DNA from: Acipenser ruthenus
Taxonomy: Eukaryota > Chordata > Actinopteri > Acipenseriformes > Acipenseridae
NCBI RefSeq assembly: GCF_902713425.1
Contig: NC_081189.1
Location: 13,404,766 to 13,468,765, forward strand
DNA length: 64,000 bases
Direction: 5' to 3'
In this document: positions 60,692 through 64,000 of the stretch, in pieces
Layout: every line of letters starts with the position of its first letter
Position numbering within the stretch: position 1 is the stretch's first letter
Position numbers and translations under genes: made by a program
The notes under the pieces: model-generated
Seen by the model: the letters and a program-made list of their open reading frames with translations, nothing else
Told to the model about the DNA's origin: nothing
The model's database searches: none

Positions 60692-63600
60692 GTATGTTAT
60701 ACAGGACATGCTGTTTAGGGGAGCACATGTTTTGATGCAGAAGTGAGACAGTTGGAGTAAGTAGATATGTGCCTGTGACCTGTGTTTAGTATTATCTGCG
60801 TTTGCAATTTTGTTTAATTTTATTTTATAAAAGTACTGTGCTGCGTTAAAATATAGGCTATGGCTTTGTAGAATGATGCAATACCACTGAGTCGGTAGGC
60901 TAAAATTACATAATTGTGTACAATTTAAAAGGTGTGGCAGTTTGCCAACAAATTAACAGAGCCCATCTGCAAATGTATGCTTGAAAGAGACAAATGATAT
61001 ACATATTTCTTCAGTTTGTGTGCATCCATCAACAAGGCTGCAACCGACCCAGTTGCCTCTGAAAGCATTACATTGCTGATACTGATATATTACAAAAATA
61101 CAGCACTAGATAATCTGCATTCTTCAGCAAATGCTGTAGTACTGATGCACATTTTAAAGATTATTTTATATGAACAGCATCATTGACAAAGTAACATTGC
61201 CTGTGAATTTTTCATAAAAATTGGTTAATTGGTTTCTTAGGAGACATGAAATCGGGAAAACTCATTTTATCTTTTTGATATCCATAACCCTGCAATAGAG
61301 TAGTTCATCACATTCTACAGTTTTTTAATAGTTCTGGCAAGATACTGTAGTTGGAAGAATAGGAAATACAAAATGGGATTATTTGTGGTGACCATTGAGG
61401 CCTATTTAGTATTTTGACTGTTCTCAAATACTTCTGTGTAAAGCTGTATACCTTCTGTACACTATTTCTACATGCAGAAGCATTATATATTAAGAACACA
61501 TTGCATAATATTTAATATTTAATTATAAAACCTGTTTTTATAGATGATGTAACAAAAGTATGCTGCCGTTTTGGCTGTAGGAAGCATCCCTGTCAGAGAG
61601 ATGTGTGCTTCTGAGAATAGGATGGGTTTGCATTCCCTGGAGTAATGTACACAGCAAGCATATTTGTTGAGATTGTGTTTGGAGGAGGGGAAATAGGCAC
61701 TGAGAACATAGAGGGCATTCAAGTCTTCATTTACAATCGTATGACTAATACTAGTTAAGGTTATCAGTGTAATATGGGCCCTAATACTTTCCCTGGCTTT
61801 GCCCCTCATTACATTGAAATTGTCCCTCACTAAAATAATATTAGTGGGCTACAAATTGTGTTTTAAAATCATTACATTGCTCACTCATGATATGTTAATG
61901 TATAAAGATAATGATAGGGCATATATTGTACTTTATTTACTGATTGCTATGCAGTTAAATTATTAACCTAGAGGCCAGTAGAGAAACGCTCCTGCCAGAT
62001 GTGTCCCAGTTTGCCCCCTAAACCACTGCCTGATGGTTTTTGACATTTATTGTAATAGCATGGTTTTATTTGGTATTGCTTCTTAAAGATTTTCAATAAA
62101 AGTAATATTCAGTGTAGTACAACATCTTGAAATGTAGTTATTTAAAATGTCTATAAACACCTCTTTTGGGGGGGGGGGGGAGGGGGGGGGGAACACACTG
62201 AAAGAAGGCTTACAAAATGCCAGTAGTTAAATACAATCCTCCATTATGTGTGTGTGTGTTTTTTTTATTTAAAATAGTGATATATACTGCTATAAATAAT
62301 TGCTGGTGAGTTTCTTGTCTTTAATAGTAATGTTGTGTAAGATGTATCGCCAAGCCACTCACAGCTCTGCACCTAATTAGGTTATTGTTGCATCCATTGG
62401 GGTAAATCAGATTTTCTGTTTTCAATTGAGCCTTTAATACAGTAGCTTACTCACAAGAGGAATTAAGAGAGTGGAGGTTGTTTGAGGAAAAAGGGTTCAT
62501 GAAAATTGTAACACCCAAGGGCATCGCATTTGATTGAAGGACCAAAGGTTACAGAATCCTCTTGCAACATGAACCGTGTATGGGGAGGAGACACATACAT
62601 TAAACAAAACCCAATCTCTCTGTGTGACACTCCTTTTTTGTTCTCCACAAATTTAATTATTGATCAAGAGAACCAAGTATTGCAGAAGTCTTGTATTCTT
62701 ACATAGATGGTGCTTATCAATTTCATTATCTACTTTGACCCCATTGTATTTTCTCTTTCATGCCCAAAAAACTGTGTCTTACTTGGATAAGGTATAAACT
62801 TTGTTTTTTAAAACATTTCTCAATAGGACTTTTGGAGTAATTTTCATTCTGACTCTTGATTTTTCCTCCAGACAACCAAATAATAATAATTTACACAAGC
62901 ATGTGTGATTAACTCGCATGAATCATTAAACCTGTCACATGGAAATCTTGACTGTGTGTCAAGTATTTTTAAACTCGCTACTAAAGTGTGCAATAAACTG
63001 CATAAAAAAAACATAAATAAACAAAGTTACATTTAGCAGAGACCTCTTATTTAACAGATCTTTGCCTTCCATTTCAAAAGAAATGCAGTGTCATATTAAT
63101 GTTTTTATTCAAGGAACTGTGAAATTACTACTTCTACAGAAATGACGCCAATTCCACAGCTTGAATGGTTTTTATTTTTTTATCCTCAATAATACTTGCC
63201 TTATTTATGCGGATGTAAGGCTTCATAATATTACTGTGTGAAATTCAGAAAACCTGGACAGCCTTTGTGAATAACAGGTTTTTAATAGGTAGTAAAATAG
63301 GCTTTTGCCAAAACATAGGTGTCAAAATCAGTGTAATGCATTAACAGCTGTTGCCTCATATTTCAATGTTTGACACATTTATTGGTGATACAGTATAACG
63401 TAATATCTTTGTTATGCTGACTCATTTACCAGGTACTTCAGAGTGGACTACAAAGTAGCTTGTATCAGCAAAACACATAGCTGCTGAGTGAACGCGTAGT
63501 TTGCGACCCGTGTGTTAAATGTATTTTCAAAGCCAGTTGATTGATTGTTGCAGGTTATTACGGTTAGCTTGTTCTCAGAGAATACTATAAAATAAAGAAT

Positions 63601-64000
63601 CATTTGACTGAAAGACTTTTGCCAAATTTCAGAAGTTTCAGTGATAGTAGGATATTTTTTTGCTTTGCACTGTACCGTGCTCCGCAGTTATCCTGTTTAA
63701 TGATAGTGTGACATTGTGCAGCATATGTTTAGGGCCCAGCTTAATGGCTACGTAATAATTGGATGGCAATAACTTTTTTTTGTAGAATATGGTGCAGTAA
63801 AATAAGGGTATTTAGTCCTTGCTGAGAAGAGGTTATGAGAAAATATATCTTACTCCTTGTAAGGTATTTACCCCTGGATTTCTAAAATGAGACACTGCCT
63901 GGGTAAATATTAGTAATCTCATATGTTCTATTTAAGGTGACATCATAAAGATTAATGTAATATTGTATTTACATCAAGAAATATTTCAAAGGAATCTTTT
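60692..64000 (+). other. rufy3: First intron of RUFY3, continuing past the window
   Basis: No further exon was recognised. Contains a G-run (62168-62191), a GT run near 62248 and AT-rich sequence. Confidence 0.55.

Overview
The window is vertebrate nuclear DNA: AT-rich, intron-bearing and full of SINEs, LINE pieces, DNA transposons, solo LTRs and microsatellites. A tRNA-derived SINE with a fish-type 3' tail, ELR-negative CXC chemokines like the cxcl11-type genes of fish, and a RUFY3 first exon point to a ray-finned fish. A non-teleost such as a sturgeon or paddlefish would fit, but the species is inferred and not proven.

Minus strand, 0.7-47 kb: seven small four-exon CXC chemokine genes in one orientation. 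They are at 710-2364, 7042-7945, 13815-14716, 20749-21650, 29934-31470, about 36300-37661 (3' end uncertain) and 44332-47003. Most lie outside the long ORFs because the coding exons are only about 10-130 nt; they were assembled by splice site, phase and cysteine spacing. All have a signal peptide, a CXC motif without ELR and four cysteines, so they resemble the CXCL9/10/11 group. Genes 2-4 sit in three tandem duplication units (A 4462-12532, B 12533-19459, C 19460 to about 24774). A and B are almost identical and encode the same protein; C is older and differs mainly in a patch of exon 2. TATA boxes precede all genes, perfect kappaB sites precede genes 1-5, and ISRE-like sites precede genes 6 and 7.

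Mobile DNA: six copies of one SINE; a 5'-truncated LINE with a 13-bp target duplication; a Tc1 remnant nested in a piggyBac-like MITE; a 1.3-kb transposon with about 140-bp terminal inverted repeats found only in unit A; a 2-kb fold-back element whose centre is a 24-bp minisatellite carrying eleven intact CRE octamers; several solo LTRs, three with perfect 5-bp target duplications; and Gypsy integrase fossils copied along with the tandem units.

Plus strand, 57-64 kb: the first coding exon of RUFY3 at 60514-60691, and 3 kb upstream another probable first exon (57284-57563) ending in the same splice phase, perhaps an alternative RUFY3 start. The rest of RUFY3 lies beyond the window. The stretch from 47.2 to 57.2 kb holds repeats and no recognisable gene, apart from one weak intronless candidate at 49249-49590.
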